From assembly GCF_014218805.1 (NCBI RefSeq), contig NZ_JACJUV010000001.1, positions 2,306,501 to 2,370,500 on the forward strand: a stretch of DNA of 64,000 nucleotides, given 5' to 3'. Both the position numbers and the translations under genes were made by a program. The stretch comes from Teredinibacter franksiae. Lineage in GTDB: Bacteria > Pseudomonadota > Gammaproteobacteria > Pseudomonadales > Cellvibrionaceae. Shown here in pieces: positions 1 through 8,322 of the stretch. The notes beneath the pieces were generated by a model. It had not been told where the DNA came from. It was given only the letters and a program-made list of their open reading frames with translations, and made no database searches. Numbering within the stretch: the stretch's first letter is position 1; the number at the start of each line of letters is the position of its first letter.

Positions 1-1
1 C

Positions 2-508
2 CAGCAACAGAGAATTCGCTATACCAATGCCCTGCGCGACTTAGTGGAGCAGGACAAACAAAATGCAGCGAAACGCACGGAAAAAAAACCGCCAACACTA
101 GGTTCTACCGGCAGCTTGGCACTTGAGCAGCCCAAGCAACCTATATCCTTTAGTTGGCCATACCTTAATCAGGCAACCGAGCAAAACATCGTGTTTGCAC
201 AACAAACGCTGGCAGAGCTCCAGCAGCTGAAAAAGCGCGGCGAAACAGATAAGGCTCCGCTAGACAAAGTTGAAATCCTTGCTCGACGTTCATTTGGTAA
301 AGCAGAACTGAAATACCTCGGTAACAACCTTTATTCAGTAACGCGTTCTGTACAGGCAGGCCGCCAGAACTTTGCGCTATTTAACCAAGACCATTGGCAT
401 ACCATCCCCAGTGAAGATGACGGTAAGCGCTATCGGTTTCTGTTCGATGTCTCTTCGCTCTCGAAGCCCAAGCTTCACCTATTCAAAGCTGATCTGCTGG
501 CGGAGTAA
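2..508 (+). CDS. C-terminal part of an unrecognised protein (5' end outside window)
   Basis: The reading frame is open from base 2 with no stop, so the start codon almost certainly lies before the window. A GTG at 44 is possible but the frame is already open upstream of it. About 168 residues are visible: a charged, Lys/Glu/Gln-rich stretch, then a more globular C-terminal half with the sequence YLGNNLYSVTRSV and several aromatic residues. I see no signal peptide or membrane segment in the visible part and do not recognise the family. The stop is only 9 bases before the next gene on the same strand, so the two are probably co-transcribed. Confidence 0.6.
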   Translation, partial: QQQRIRYTNALRDLVEQDKQNAAKRTEKKPPTLGSTGSLALEQPKQPISFSWPYLNQATEQNIVFAQQTLAELQQLKKRGETDKAPLDKVEILARRSFGKAELKYLGNNLYSVTRSVQAGRQNFALFNQDHWHTIPSEDDGKRYRFLFDVSSLSKPKLHLFKADLLAE

Positions 509-517
509 CTCATTGTA

Positions 518-1735
518 ATGTTGACCACTCGTTTATACCGCGCAAGCGGCAGTTCGCGTCTGTACGGCTGTATCTGCGTATTATTCCTGTTATTCACCGG
601 CGATATAGCATCGGCTAAGCACGTCAATGGTGTGGGCAGTTACCACGCACTAGGTAGAGAACAATACATTGCCAAATTATCACTTGCCACGCCCTCCACG
701 GAGTCTAAATCGCTACTGCAACAAGACCTGCCCGCCACCATGGAGCTGCGTGTTGCCACCAAACGCATTCCCCAAAGGCGTTTCGTCTCCATGTGGATTG
801 AGGCGATTACAGTAAACAATGATTCGGCCATGGTTCAACAGCACATGCAGGAACTCCTTAGCTTTAACCAACTATTTAAAGGCTCGCTGTATGAAGGCGA
901 TCAGTTGGTTATCGACTACCAGCCACAGGCGGGTATGCGTGTAATACTCAATGACGTAGCGCTGGGGGAAATTACTTCTGGCAGTTTTTTCCGCCTGCTA
1001 TTGGCCAGCTGGATTGGCCCAGTACCGATCTCGTCTTCGTTTCGTAGCCAAATGTTAAGCCCCAACGATCAGGACGAAACACTAACTCAACGGTTTAGCA
1101 GCCTGAACCCCAGCCAGCTCCGCGCTTCAGATGTGGCCGATTGGCATCAGTCCGCACAGGAACAAGAACCAACCCCACCCGTGCAAGCAACACCAAAAGT
1201 GGCACAACCGGCAAGCACACAGCCGCAGCAGCTTACGGCGGTTCAATCTAGTATCGTCAGCACAACAGACCAACACAAACCCGAAAAAACAGAATTCCCT
1301 AGGCCAGCTGCCCAAGCAAAAGCACAGAGCGAAACAGTCGTTGCCGCTACGCCAAACACAACAGAAGCACAGCAAACTACCGACAAATCCCGAGCCACTA
1401 AAGCAGAAGAAGCGTCATTTACCCTGAGCGAAGAAACTTTGCAGGCGCAACAGGAATACTACGTTCAGCTCAGCAACCAGATTTTAAAGTATCAAGCTCT
1501 GCCACGGCAGGCTTTTCAGCGACGCCTAGAAGGCGATGTGCGCGTATTGATAAAAATTCATCGCGACGGAAAATTAAAATCACTGGAGCTGGCACACGAT
1601 TCAAAACACAAGCTGTTGAACCAACAGGCCCTCGACGCCGTTGCCGAAGCGGCCCCATTTCCACCTATTCCCGCCAGTCTGTCCGGTGAAGAGTTCGCCT
1701 TTAGCGTACCGATGAATTATCGTTTACCTTATTAA
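518..1735 (+). CDS. Chalcone-isomerase-like domain fused to a TonB C-terminal domain, exported
   Basis: This 405-residue protein has an N-terminal hydrophobic export signal (about residues 17-33, ending ASA). A chalcone-isomerase-like fold follows at about 35-190; the pattern of G..YhALG, MELRVATKRI, GDQLVIDYQP and the segment ending WIGPVPISS fits the bacterial secreted chalcone-isomerase-like family. Residues about 200-305 are a Gln/Pro/Thr/Ala-rich linker. Residues about 315-405 resemble the TonB C-terminal domain (GDVRVLIKIHRDGKL, LNQQALDAV, APFPPIP). The TonB domain normally contacts outer-membrane receptors from the periplasm, but there is no separate long Pro-rich TonB spanner here. 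Bacterial chalcone-isomerase-like proteins usually lack the plant activity. The domain assignments are by eye; function is unknown. Confidence 0.75.
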   Translation: MLTTRLYRASGSSRLYGCICVLFLLFTGDIASAKHVNGVGSYHALGREQYIAKLSLATPSTESKSLLQQDLPATMELRVATKRIPQRRFVSMWIEAITVNNDSAMVQQHMQELLSFNQLFKGSLYEGDQLVIDYQPQAGMRVILNDVALGEITSGSFFRLLLASWIGPVPISSSFRSQMLSPNDQDETLTQRFSSLNPSQLRASDVADWHQSAQEQEPTPPVQATPKVAQPASTQPQQLTAVQSSIVSTTDQHKPEKTEFPRPAAQAKAQSETVVAATPNTTEAQQTTDKSRATKAEEASFTLSEETLQAQQEYYVQLSNQILKYQALPRQAFQRRLEGDVRVLIKIHRDGKLKSLELAHDSKHKLLNQQALDAVAEAAPFPPIPASLSGEEFAFSVPMNYRLPY

Positions 1736-1796
1736 CGGCATTACTATTCAGCCGAATATCGGGTTACTATCGTTATTTTAGTAAGGAGCAGACGCA

Positions 1797-2477
1797 ATGC
1801 CCCAACATCCGGCGCCGGGTATATTTTCCGGTTTAAGTAAAACGTTTTTCGCTGGGCTTCTGGCGGCGCTGCCGCTAGCCATTACCGTGGTCATTATTAT
1901 CTGGTTTGGGGAAATGGTGCATCGCCACCTAGGCCCAGAAAGTTTTGTCGGCAGCCTGTTTGGCTCCATTGGCCTACAATTTGTTACCACCGAAATCACC
2001 GCCTATGCCATAGGCGTTGGTAGCGTACTATTACTGATTTACCTGCTAGGTATTACCGTTCAACTGGGTTTAAAGAGTCACTTTCGATTTTTAACCAGCG
2101 GTATAATCAACCGTGTTCCCTTGGTACGTACCATCTACCAAACCCTGTCAAAATTTATTACCATTTTTGAAGCTCAGGATCAGGCCGAGTTTAAGAGCAT
2201 GTCGGCGGTTATGTGTTTTTTTGGCGGTGACCGCAATGGCACGGCGGTACTTGCGCTACTCACCAGCCCACAAGCCGTGGACTTTAAGGGCCAAGGCTAC
2301 TACGCCATTATGATTCCAACTGCACCGGTTCCGTTTGGCGGCGCCATTCTCTATGTACCCGTAGACTGGGTAGAGCAGGTCGACTTCGGTTTTGATGGGT
2401 TGTTAAATATTTATATGTCCATGGGCGTGACCTCTGCCGAATATTTTCACAAGGCGACCGAAAATCAAGCAAAATAA
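1797..2477 (+). CDS. DUF502 family inner-membrane protein
   Basis: This 226-residue protein begins at an ATG preceded by AAGGAG. Two hydrophobic segments lie at about residues 17-39 and 68-90, followed by a soluble C-terminal part with the stretch GIINRVPLVRTIYQTLSKF, which is typical of the DUF502 family. The family is widespread in Proteobacteria and plants and its biochemical role is not settled; involvement in envelope or trafficking processes has been suggested for relatives. It lies 61 bases after the chalcone-isomerase/TonB fusion on the same strand, so read-through is possible. Length and topology match full-length members. Confidence 0.85.
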   Translation: MPQHPAPGIFSGLSKTFFAGLLAALPLAITVVIIIWFGEMVHRHLGPESFVGSLFGSIGLQFVTTEITAYAIGVGSVLLLIYLLGITVQLGLKSHFRFLTSGIINRVPLVRTIYQTLSKFITIFEAQDQAEFKSMSAVMCFFGGDRNGTAVLALLTSPQAVDFKGQGYYAIMIPTAPVPFGGAILYVPVDWVEQVDFGFDGLLNIYMSMGVTSAEYFHKATENQAK

Positions 2478-2569
2478 ACACCCCAGTAACGATCGTACCG
2501 TCGGCACTAGCCACTGAAAAACAGTACGTAATACCGTTAGAGCACATTATAAAAAATAGGGGAACCTCC

Positions 2570-3223
2570 ATGCGAGCCACACAGTTACTCATCTCATTCA
2601 TATTGATTTTGTCCGCCACCAATACAGTGGCAGAAAACAAAGTTAACCCCGATTACGTCTTTTTTAGCAGCGGCGATACACCCGACGGCTGGCACTGGGT
2701 TATCTCCGACCCAGGTAACTGGTGGCTGCCGCTAGAAGGCAACACCGGCGAGTCGGATAAACGCAAGGTTAAAATGGAACCCACAACCTTTCGCAACGAA
2801 GGCGATGCGGTGAAAGTCACTTGGAACAAAAAACAGATTTGGGGTAGCGTAGCCATCACCGGGCGCACAACCGATCTTTCAAAATATGCAGAGCTTTCCA
2901 TGGTCGTCAAGCTACATAAAAAGCCGCGCAGCCTGGTAAAAATCAGCCTTAACTGTGGAAAAGACTGCAATGCAGAATTCCCTCTCACCCCCGCACTGAA
3001 AAACGCTCCCTTAAACCAGTGGTTTGCACTTCCCGTTGCGCTCAATTGTTTTTCGGCCAAAGGGGCCGATTTATCGAAGGTACAAACGCCATTGAATATT
3101 GGCACCGATGGTAAGTTGGAGCTATCCATCGCCGACGTAAAGATTTTGCCACTAAAAGAAGGCGAAAAAGGTTGTGTGGTAACCGAGGAAGAAGGTGCTA
3201 CGAAAAAAGAACAGGAAAAATAG
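2570..3223 (+). CDS. Secreted ExoP-type galactose-binding-like domain protein
   Basis: This 217-residue protein begins with a signal peptide (about residues 1-21, cleavage near TVAEN) after a GGGGAACC ribosome-binding region. The mature part matches, by eye, the C-terminal ExoP domain found at the end of many marine GH3 glucosidases: VTWNKKQIWGSVAITG, DLSKYAELSMVVKL, SLNCGKDC, and ALPVALNCFSAKGADLSKV leading to a final strand. Four cysteines (NCGKDC, NCF and one near the C terminus) may form disulfides in the periplasm. No catalytic domain is attached, which is unusual. A role in binding glycans or an envelope partner is inference. Confidence 0.65.
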   Translation: MRATQLLISFILILSATNTVAENKVNPDYVFFSSGDTPDGWHWVISDPGNWWLPLEGNTGESDKRKVKMEPTTFRNEGDAVKVTWNKKQIWGSVAITGRTTDLSKYAELSMVVKLHKKPRSLVKISLNCGKDCNAEFPLTPALKNAPLNQWFALPVALNCFSAKGADLSKVQTPLNIGTDGKLELSIADVKILPLKEGEKGCVVTEEEGATKKEQEK

Positions 3224-3274
3224 CATGCTCGCTCATGTGCAAACGCCAGTAAACGAGTTTGGCAGACACTCCAA

Positions 3275-3302
3275 ATAAAAAAACGGCCGCTATTGCGGCC
3301 GT
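3275..3302 (-). terminator. Rho-independent terminator of the SDR gene
   Basis: The stem ACGGCCGC / GCGGCCGT with a 4-base loop (3283-3302) is followed on the minus strand by a run of seven T. It lies about 22 bases beyond the stop of the dehydrogenase gene and separates it from the convergent ExoP-domain gene. Confidence 0.85.
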
Positions 3303-3323
3303 ATAGACATTACAAAATAATAT

Positions 3324-4136
3324 TCAAGCTTTTTCCGCTGGCAAATCGTTTTCACCCTTCACGTAGCCAAAGTTCGCCAGAATACCACCATCAACGTACA
3401 ACACCTGACCATTCACAAACTCCGCCGCCTGCGAAGAAAGAAATAGAGCTGCGTTCGCAATATCCACAGGCTCACCCCAACGGGCAGCCGGTGTACGGGT
3501 CATAATCAGATCATTAAACGGGTGGCCATTCTCACGAATAGGCGCCGTTTGCTCCGTGGCAATGTAGCCAGGCCCAATACCATTTACCTGTAAACCGTAT
3601 TTCGCCCATTCGCAGCACATATTCTGTGTAAGTAACTTTAAACCACCTTTCGCCGACGCATACGCCGAAACCGAACTGCGGCCATAAACGCTCATCATCG
3701 AGCACATATTGATTATCTTGCCTGCACGCTTTTCTATCATTTTGGGCGCAACGCGCTTAGACATGATCAGCGGCGAAACCAGATCCACGTCGATCACCTG
3801 ACGAAAATCAGCCACATCCATTTCCAAAATAGGCGTTCGCTTAATGATGCCAGCGTTGTTAACGAGGATATCTATATCGCCAACATTTTTTTCAATTTCG
3901 GAAATGCCCTTATCTACCGCAGCTTCATCGGTAACATCAAACACCAGTGTGTAGATGTCGATACCTTCTTTTGCATAGGTTTCTTTTGCTGAATCAAGTC
4001 TTTCTTGTGAGATATCGTTGACACAAATTTTGGCGCCAGCCTTCCCTAAAACCTTGCCAATTGCATAGCCAATACCGTGGGTACCGCCGGTAACCAAGGC
4101 AACTTTGCCTGTGAGATCAAAAAGTTCGTTAATCAT
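3324..4136 (-). CDS. Short-chain dehydrogenase/reductase, gluconate 5-dehydrogenase / KduD-like
   Basis: This is a classical SDR of about 270 residues. The dinucleotide-binding motif TGGTHGIG is near the N terminus, followed by DVTDEAAV, the NNAG motif, a catalytic Ser, and YASAKGG carrying the YxxxK pair. The end has the family-typical DGG (YVDGGILANFG). Overall it resembles NAD(P)H-dependent gluconate 5-dehydrogenase, 2-deoxy-gluconate 3-dehydrogenase (KduD) and uronate-derived keto-sugar reductases; the exact substrate cannot be read from sequence. I chose the ATG at 4136; a GTG 15 bases upstream is in frame. It stands alone, with no kinase or aldolase of a uronate pathway beside it. Confidence 0.8.
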   Translation of the reverse strand: MINELFDLTGKVALVTGGTHGIGYAIGKVLGKAGAKICVNDISQERLDSAKETYAKEGIDIYTLVFDVTDEAAVDKGISEIEKNVGDIDILVNNAGIIKRTPILEMDVADFRQVIDVDLVSPLIMSKRVAPKMIEKRAGKIINMCSMMSVYGRSSVSAYASAKGGLKLLTQNMCCEWAKYGLQVNGIGPGYIATEQTAPIRENGHPFNDLIMTRTPAARWGEPVDIANAALFLSSQAAEFVNGQVLYVDGGILANFGYVKGENDLPAEKA

Positions 4137-4215
4137 AAATGTGTCATCCACTGCAGACGTAAACGGTTAAGGCATAATAGCCGATAAAACTGGAGCCATT
4201 CTAGAAATTGGCCGA

Positions 4216-4235
4216 CTAACCTTCAATTTGGTTAG
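4216..4235. promoter_or_regulatory. Short inverted repeat upstream of the SDR gene
   Basis: CTAACC and GGTTAG flank an 8-base AT-rich spacer about 80 bases upstream of the dehydrogenase start. The size and position fit an operator for a GntR- or LacI-type repressor, but no regulator gene is adjacent, so this is only a candidate. Confidence 0.3.
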
Positions 4236-4351
4236 ATCTATTTGTGGAGTTTATTTGATTTAGGCCCAATACCAAAGGAGATAAAAGCTAAATTCACCCC
4301 TAACAACCAAGAACGAGACACTAACTAGCGCTCAAGGGCTGAAGATAGGGA

Positions 4352-4867
4352 TCAACTGGTGAACAATTTGACCGCACGGCTCATCAATGAGTCACGTTTT
4401 GGCCCAAACGTTCGATAGTGATCAACCATGTAATGCGTGGGGTCAACAAAACAGTGAACACTCACTTCACTGTATATCTGCGGGTTACCTACATGGGCTA
4501 ACATAAAGACTTTGTAGAGGTTTTTATTTGCTTCCCAGTGGGTAGAATGATAGTCCACATATGACATAACTAGCTGCTCACTGAAGCGTTTGGAGGTTTT
4601 CGCTGCGCAAATATCAGTGGCGTCCAGCATACCGAACGGAATCTGGGTGTAATCACGATTGGCGTCAAAGTACTTACCGGGGCTTTCCTTGTCATAGTTC
4701 TGACCCCACCAGTAAAACACCGAAGCGCACAGTAACGACACCAAAACCCCGGCAACCAACCGAATACCCGGCACCTGCCAGGGCGAGATTCCCTCTTCTA
4801 CAATAAAAAGTCGCTGGTGAAGTTTCTGAGCGTGGTATTGAACGAAATCGGCAAACACCATATACAT
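4352..4867 (-). CDS. Membrane protein of unknown function
   Basis: About 171 residues from the ATG at 4867; the frame extends further upstream but the added 36 residues do not look like a natural N terminus. One clear membrane span (about residues 35-56, VAGVLVSLLCASVFYWWG) separates a short basic N-terminal part from a larger domain rich in His, Tyr and Asp, including DATDICAAKTSKRF and VHCFVDPTHYMVDHYRTFG. Two cysteines there could form a disulfide if the domain is periplasmic. I do not recognise the family. It is transcribed alone, after the MFS gene on the same strand but with 350 bases between them. Confidence 0.55.
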   Translation of the reverse strand: MYMVFADFVQYHAQKLHQRLFIVEEGISPWQVPGIRLVAGVLVSLLCASVFYWWGQNYDKESPGKYFDANRDYTQIPFGMLDATDICAAKTSKRFSEQLVMSYVDYHSTHWEANKNLYKVFMLAHVGNPQIYSEVSVHCFVDPTHYMVDHYRTFGPKRDSLMSRAVKLFTS

Positions 4868-5216
4868 ATTAAAATTCTCATTAGAGTGAATGGCGCAATA
4901 CGCCAAAAATCTTGAGAATTTTAGGGAATGCCTACCCGTAGCTCTCGCGATCGATGTGTTCAGTTCTCTCAGCAACCGTTCGACCCACCTGCTGCTAATC
5001 AGCAGGGTCGGGCACTGGCTTTGCGCCCCCGCGTTCCCACGGGTTTGCCTTTTTGTGAGCCGGAACTTAACCGCCTCGCTACATTAGACTTTAGGACACC
5101 TCCATTAATGGCTTAGAGCTCAAATTCAATGTGTCGTACAACAATGCTTAAGCACATTATCCAGAAGTTACAGACAAGTCGTCAATTTCAAACATGTGTT
5201 TATCTAGACGAATTGT
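4868..5216. other. Non-coding stretch
   Basis: I see no convincing gene on either strand. Short open frames here lack ribosome-binding sites and family resemblance. It presumably holds the promoter of the membrane-protein gene and the 3' region of the MFS gene. Confidence 0.5.
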
Positions 5217-6413
5217 TTATAGTTGCACCGGTTTCGATTCCATACGCCTGCTTATAACAAAAAGCATCGCCATTGCGATAAAACAAACAACAGCATTCAC
5301 AGCAAAAAGATGACGATAACCATAATTTTCAGCCAGTAACACAATGGCAATACTGCCCATTACCCCGCCAAGATTGATACTCTGAAAAAACAGTGTTGAC
5401 GACGAGCTAGCGACCCCCAACTTACGCTGATAGAACCACGTAATACCCACGCCCGAAATAAATCCAATAAAAATAGCATTTAAAATTTGTAGGGCATAAA
5501 TATGCCACAACGCTGTGGCTTGCCAAAGCCCAAGATTGAGTAAAAACGCCGCAAAGGCTGCCACCTTAATAAGCGACATTAATCGAAACCGTAATGTTAA
5601 CCAACCAGCAAGAAACAGCATAGGAATCTCCAGCCCAGCGGCCAAGCCAAACACCCAGCCGGCGCCAAAACTGTCTACGGCTAATTGCTGTTGTAGGTAC
5701 AAGGGTAACACCACCAAAAAAACCTGGTTAGCTGAAAACAGTAACGAAAAAGCAATCACGGTTATATAAATAGACCGCGTATGTGTTTGTGGCTCAGGAA
5801 ACTCCCGAATCTCCACGGCCTTAACGGTATTAGGAAGAAAATAAAGTGCGACAAGCGCAACCACAAAATACAGCACACCTGCTGTGGCATAATGCTGACC
5901 AAAGTCGAGCAGTTTAAGCGAGGCAAACGCCAATGGCGGGCCCAACATCCAGGCTAGCGCAATAAACGCGCACAAACTGTAATTAAAAACGCGCGCTTGC
6001 TTTTCGGAAACAGCCTTTGCGGAAAACTCCTTAGCAATTTCAAATATTTGTCCGACAGCCACAAACGCCAGACTGTAAAGTGTAACGGATATTAATAATA
6101 CCAGAGCGTAACTACGTGCAATGGCAAAACCAAAACACGCCAACCCACCCAACATCATCGCTGCTGAAATTAATTTTCGTCGATCCTCTATTTTGTCTGT
6201 CCAAAACGCAACGGCCTGTCCTTGTAAAAAAATACTTAACGAAGTGCAAACAAAAAATAAACCAATCAAAATTGGCCGAACGTAGAGTTCATTAGCGAGA
6301 AAAACGCTAAGGGTAGGAATAACAAGCGCGTATAAACCGCCGATTAGCATCGATGTTATATAAATGGCCAACACTGGAATCGACGTTAAAGATAGTTTTT
6401 CCACTAGACACAA
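5217..6413 (-). CDS. MFS transporter resembling SET-family sugar efflux proteins
   Basis: A 398-residue protein with about 12 hydrophobic segments, typical of the major facilitator superfamily. The first segment and following loop (IPTLSVFLANELYVRPILIG), the loop 2-3 region (FWTDKIEDRRKLI) and the LAWMLGPPLAF motif in segment 5 resemble bacterial sugar efflux transporters (SetA/SotB group). It would act in the inner membrane. No sugar-metabolism gene is directly beside it, so the substrate is unknown. The start is uncertain: TTG at 6413, or GTG three codons later. Confidence 0.65.
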   Translation of the reverse strand: MCLVEKLSLTSIPVLAIYITSMLIGGLYALVIPTLSVFLANELYVRPILIGLFFVCTSLSIFLQGQAVAFWTDKIEDRRKLISAAMMLGGLACFGFAIARSYALVLLISVTLYSLAFVAVGQIFEIAKEFSAKAVSEKQARVFNYSLCAFIALAWMLGPPLAFASLKLLDFGQHYATAGVLYFVVALVALYFLPNTVKAVEIREFPEPQTHTRSIYITVIAFSLLFSANQVFLVVLPLYLQQQLAVDSFGAGWVFGLAAGLEIPMLFLAGWLTLRFRLMSLIKVAAFAAFLLNLGLWQATALWHIYALQILNAIFIGFISGVGITWFYQRKLGVASSSSTLFFQSINLGGVMGSIAIVLLAENYGYRHLFAVNAVVCFIAMAMLFVISRRMESKPVQL

Positions 6414-6756
6414 CCAAAGCCACTATTCGTTGTGCTATCTTACGCTGACGCCTGTGAAGCTAAGCTCAATAGGTAGCTGATGGTTCAACCACTAGCACGG
6501 GATCGGATGTCGTCCTTCGTGCTATTTTACAAATAGCTCGACACTCGGGGCTTTACCCCAACTACCCGATCGGCGGCATCGGCATAACAGCCCCTAAGCC
6601 CACCGGTTAAATTGTGGCTTCTTGCAAGTGATTACGGCCAAGATCTGTGTAGCTAGAAATTTACGTGGAATTTTACACGAAAAATTTTTCGCCAGGCATG
6701 CCAAAAAGCGCCAAGCTTGACGGAGAATACGAGTACTAGTTAAAAGTTACGGAGGA
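6414..6756. other. Non-coding stretch
   Basis: No gene recognised. It lies between two minus-strand genes and contains GC-rich short repeats such as GGCGGCATCGGCAT, loosely similar to a stretch near 29410, which may be a remnant of a dispersed element. No confident terminator or operator. Confidence 0.4.
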
Positions 6757-8148
6757 TTACCCCCGCATTTTTTCAGCAATGGCATCAAGATCATCGCCTG
6801 ATTCCAGCAGGTTGCCTATGGTAACCTTTGCGGTTTCAGGGTCGAGCTTTAAGTCAGTAAATAATTGGAGAGGCACCGGTCGAACCAAGTTATCACCGAA
6901 ACCCGCTTGCCCCAACATCGTTTGTGCAACATGCACCAACTTGGCATAAACGCCAAACTCGCCTTGAAATGTGGGGTTATGCTGCTGACTCAAGGCCACG
7001 ACAATTTCCTGCGGCATATTCCAGTTATCCATCAACCACGAAGCTACCTGATTGCCGGTAACACCCAGCATGTGTGATTCAATAGCCGCACGATTTACAT
7101 GCGGGTTAGCTTTTGCCATTTTTTCAATATTAGTGAAGTAGGGTGGAAAAACCTCAGCCATAATAAGGTAACCAAAATTATTGAGTAACCCCGACAGATA
7201 GGCCATACCAAACCCTGGGCGATTTTCACGGTCAATACTGGTTACCAGCCCTTCCACTGCAGCAGCGGTATACACAGCGCCGCGCCAGTATTTAGCAATA
7301 TGCAGCGGCGACAGGGTACGCATAGACATCGTTTTACCTAACGCTAAACCAAGCGCAAGGTTTAGCACCATATCGAAGCCAAGTACCCGTACGATGGCAT
7401 CGTGCACCGATTTAATTTTTCCCGGTGCAGAGTAATAGGGTGATGCCGCCCAGCTCACTACCTGCGCTGCGAGGCTAGGGTCAATTTCAACAATATTCGC
7501 AAGGTCGTTGATATCGGCATTCGGGTCGGCGCGAAGTTTTATAATACGTTGTGCCGTTTCAGGCAGCGGGGGCAACTCCAAGGTTTCGTCAAGGCGCTGC
7601 TTAATCCGCTTTTGGGTAAAGCGTTTTACGGAATCGAAAATCTGCCCTTCATCGCTGCTTGGGTCGCCCGCCAAGTCTGGTACTCGCACCGAGCATTTTA
7701 CCGGGTCGGAAGATTTTATAATGGTGCGAAATTCCTGCTGACTGATTTCCAGCATATCGCTTCCACCACCGGCATCCAGCCACAAAGTTTTCACCTTTAG
7801 TAACGACTCATCGACCAATGTTGGCATACCCTGCCAACGCGGCACCGCCGGTACGCCCGTAAGGTCATGCTCCTGCATCAAAGGTTTAATTTCTTCTATA
7901 TTTACACCCTCAAAATGACGACCGGTAATTTGTTGCAGTGCTTCTAGGTCGACCATAGTGCCTCCCGGCAGTAGCACCTGCACCCGCCCCTGACTGTCTT
8001 GTAAAAGGACAGACTGAACAAGACTTGCCTGTTGCTTAGAGTGAACAAGCGCAATATTCGTCATACGTTCATCCATTTGGGCAATGCTGTAATTAACTTT
8101 CTGCGTATCTAACAGCTCTTGGATACTGGTGGGTAGGGGCACTGGCAT
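6757..8148 (-). CDS. YbaK-like domain plus HDOD domain signalling protein
   Basis: 463 residues. The N-terminal ~160 residues look like a YbaK/prolyl-tRNA-deacylase-type fold (SIQELLDTQKVNYSI, then VQSVLLQDSQGRVQVLLPGG). From about residue 190 comes an HDOD domain (LPPLPETAQRIIKLRADPNA, DLANIVEIDPSLAAQVVSWA, VLGFDMVLNLALGLALG). HDOD proteins are HD-related but usually lack the metal-binding residues and act in signalling, motility or stress responses. This architecture is found in Pseudomonas and relatives. The start codon ATG at 8148 is preceded by a purine-rich GGAGAA. It is probably monocistronic; recG lies upstream on the same strand across 174 bases. Confidence 0.8.
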   Translation of the reverse strand: MPVPLPTSIQELLDTQKVNYSIAQMDERMTNIALVHSKQQASLVQSVLLQDSQGRVQVLLPGGTMVDLEALQQITGRHFEGVNIEEIKPLMQEHDLTGVPAVPRWQGMPTLVDESLLKVKTLWLDAGGGSDMLEISQQEFRTIIKSSDPVKCSVRVPDLAGDPSSDEGQIFDSVKRFTQKRIKQRLDETLELPPLPETAQRIIKLRADPNADINDLANIVEIDPSLAAQVVSWAASPYYSAPGKIKSVHDAIVRVLGFDMVLNLALGLALGKTMSMRTLSPLHIAKYWRGAVYTAAAVEGLVTSIDRENRPGFGMAYLSGLLNNFGYLIMAEVFPPYFTNIEKMAKANPHVNRAAIESHMLGVTGNQVASWLMDNWNMPQEIVVALSQQHNPTFQGEFGVYAKLVHVAQTMLGQAGFGDNLVRPVPLQLFTDLKLDPETAKVTIGNLLESGDDLDAIAEKMRG

Positions 8149-8322
8149 TCTCCTGCGGTTGTCGCCGACCTATTGCCGACCTATTCCAAATCCGGGAATG
8201 GGCCATATAAAACAATAAAACCTATAAGTGTATTTTTTAATATAGACCGGGGCTGGCCTTTTTCTAGTGACGAAGGGAAAGTTTTGGCGTCGAATCAAGC
8301 TGAATGAGAAATGATAGAGAAA

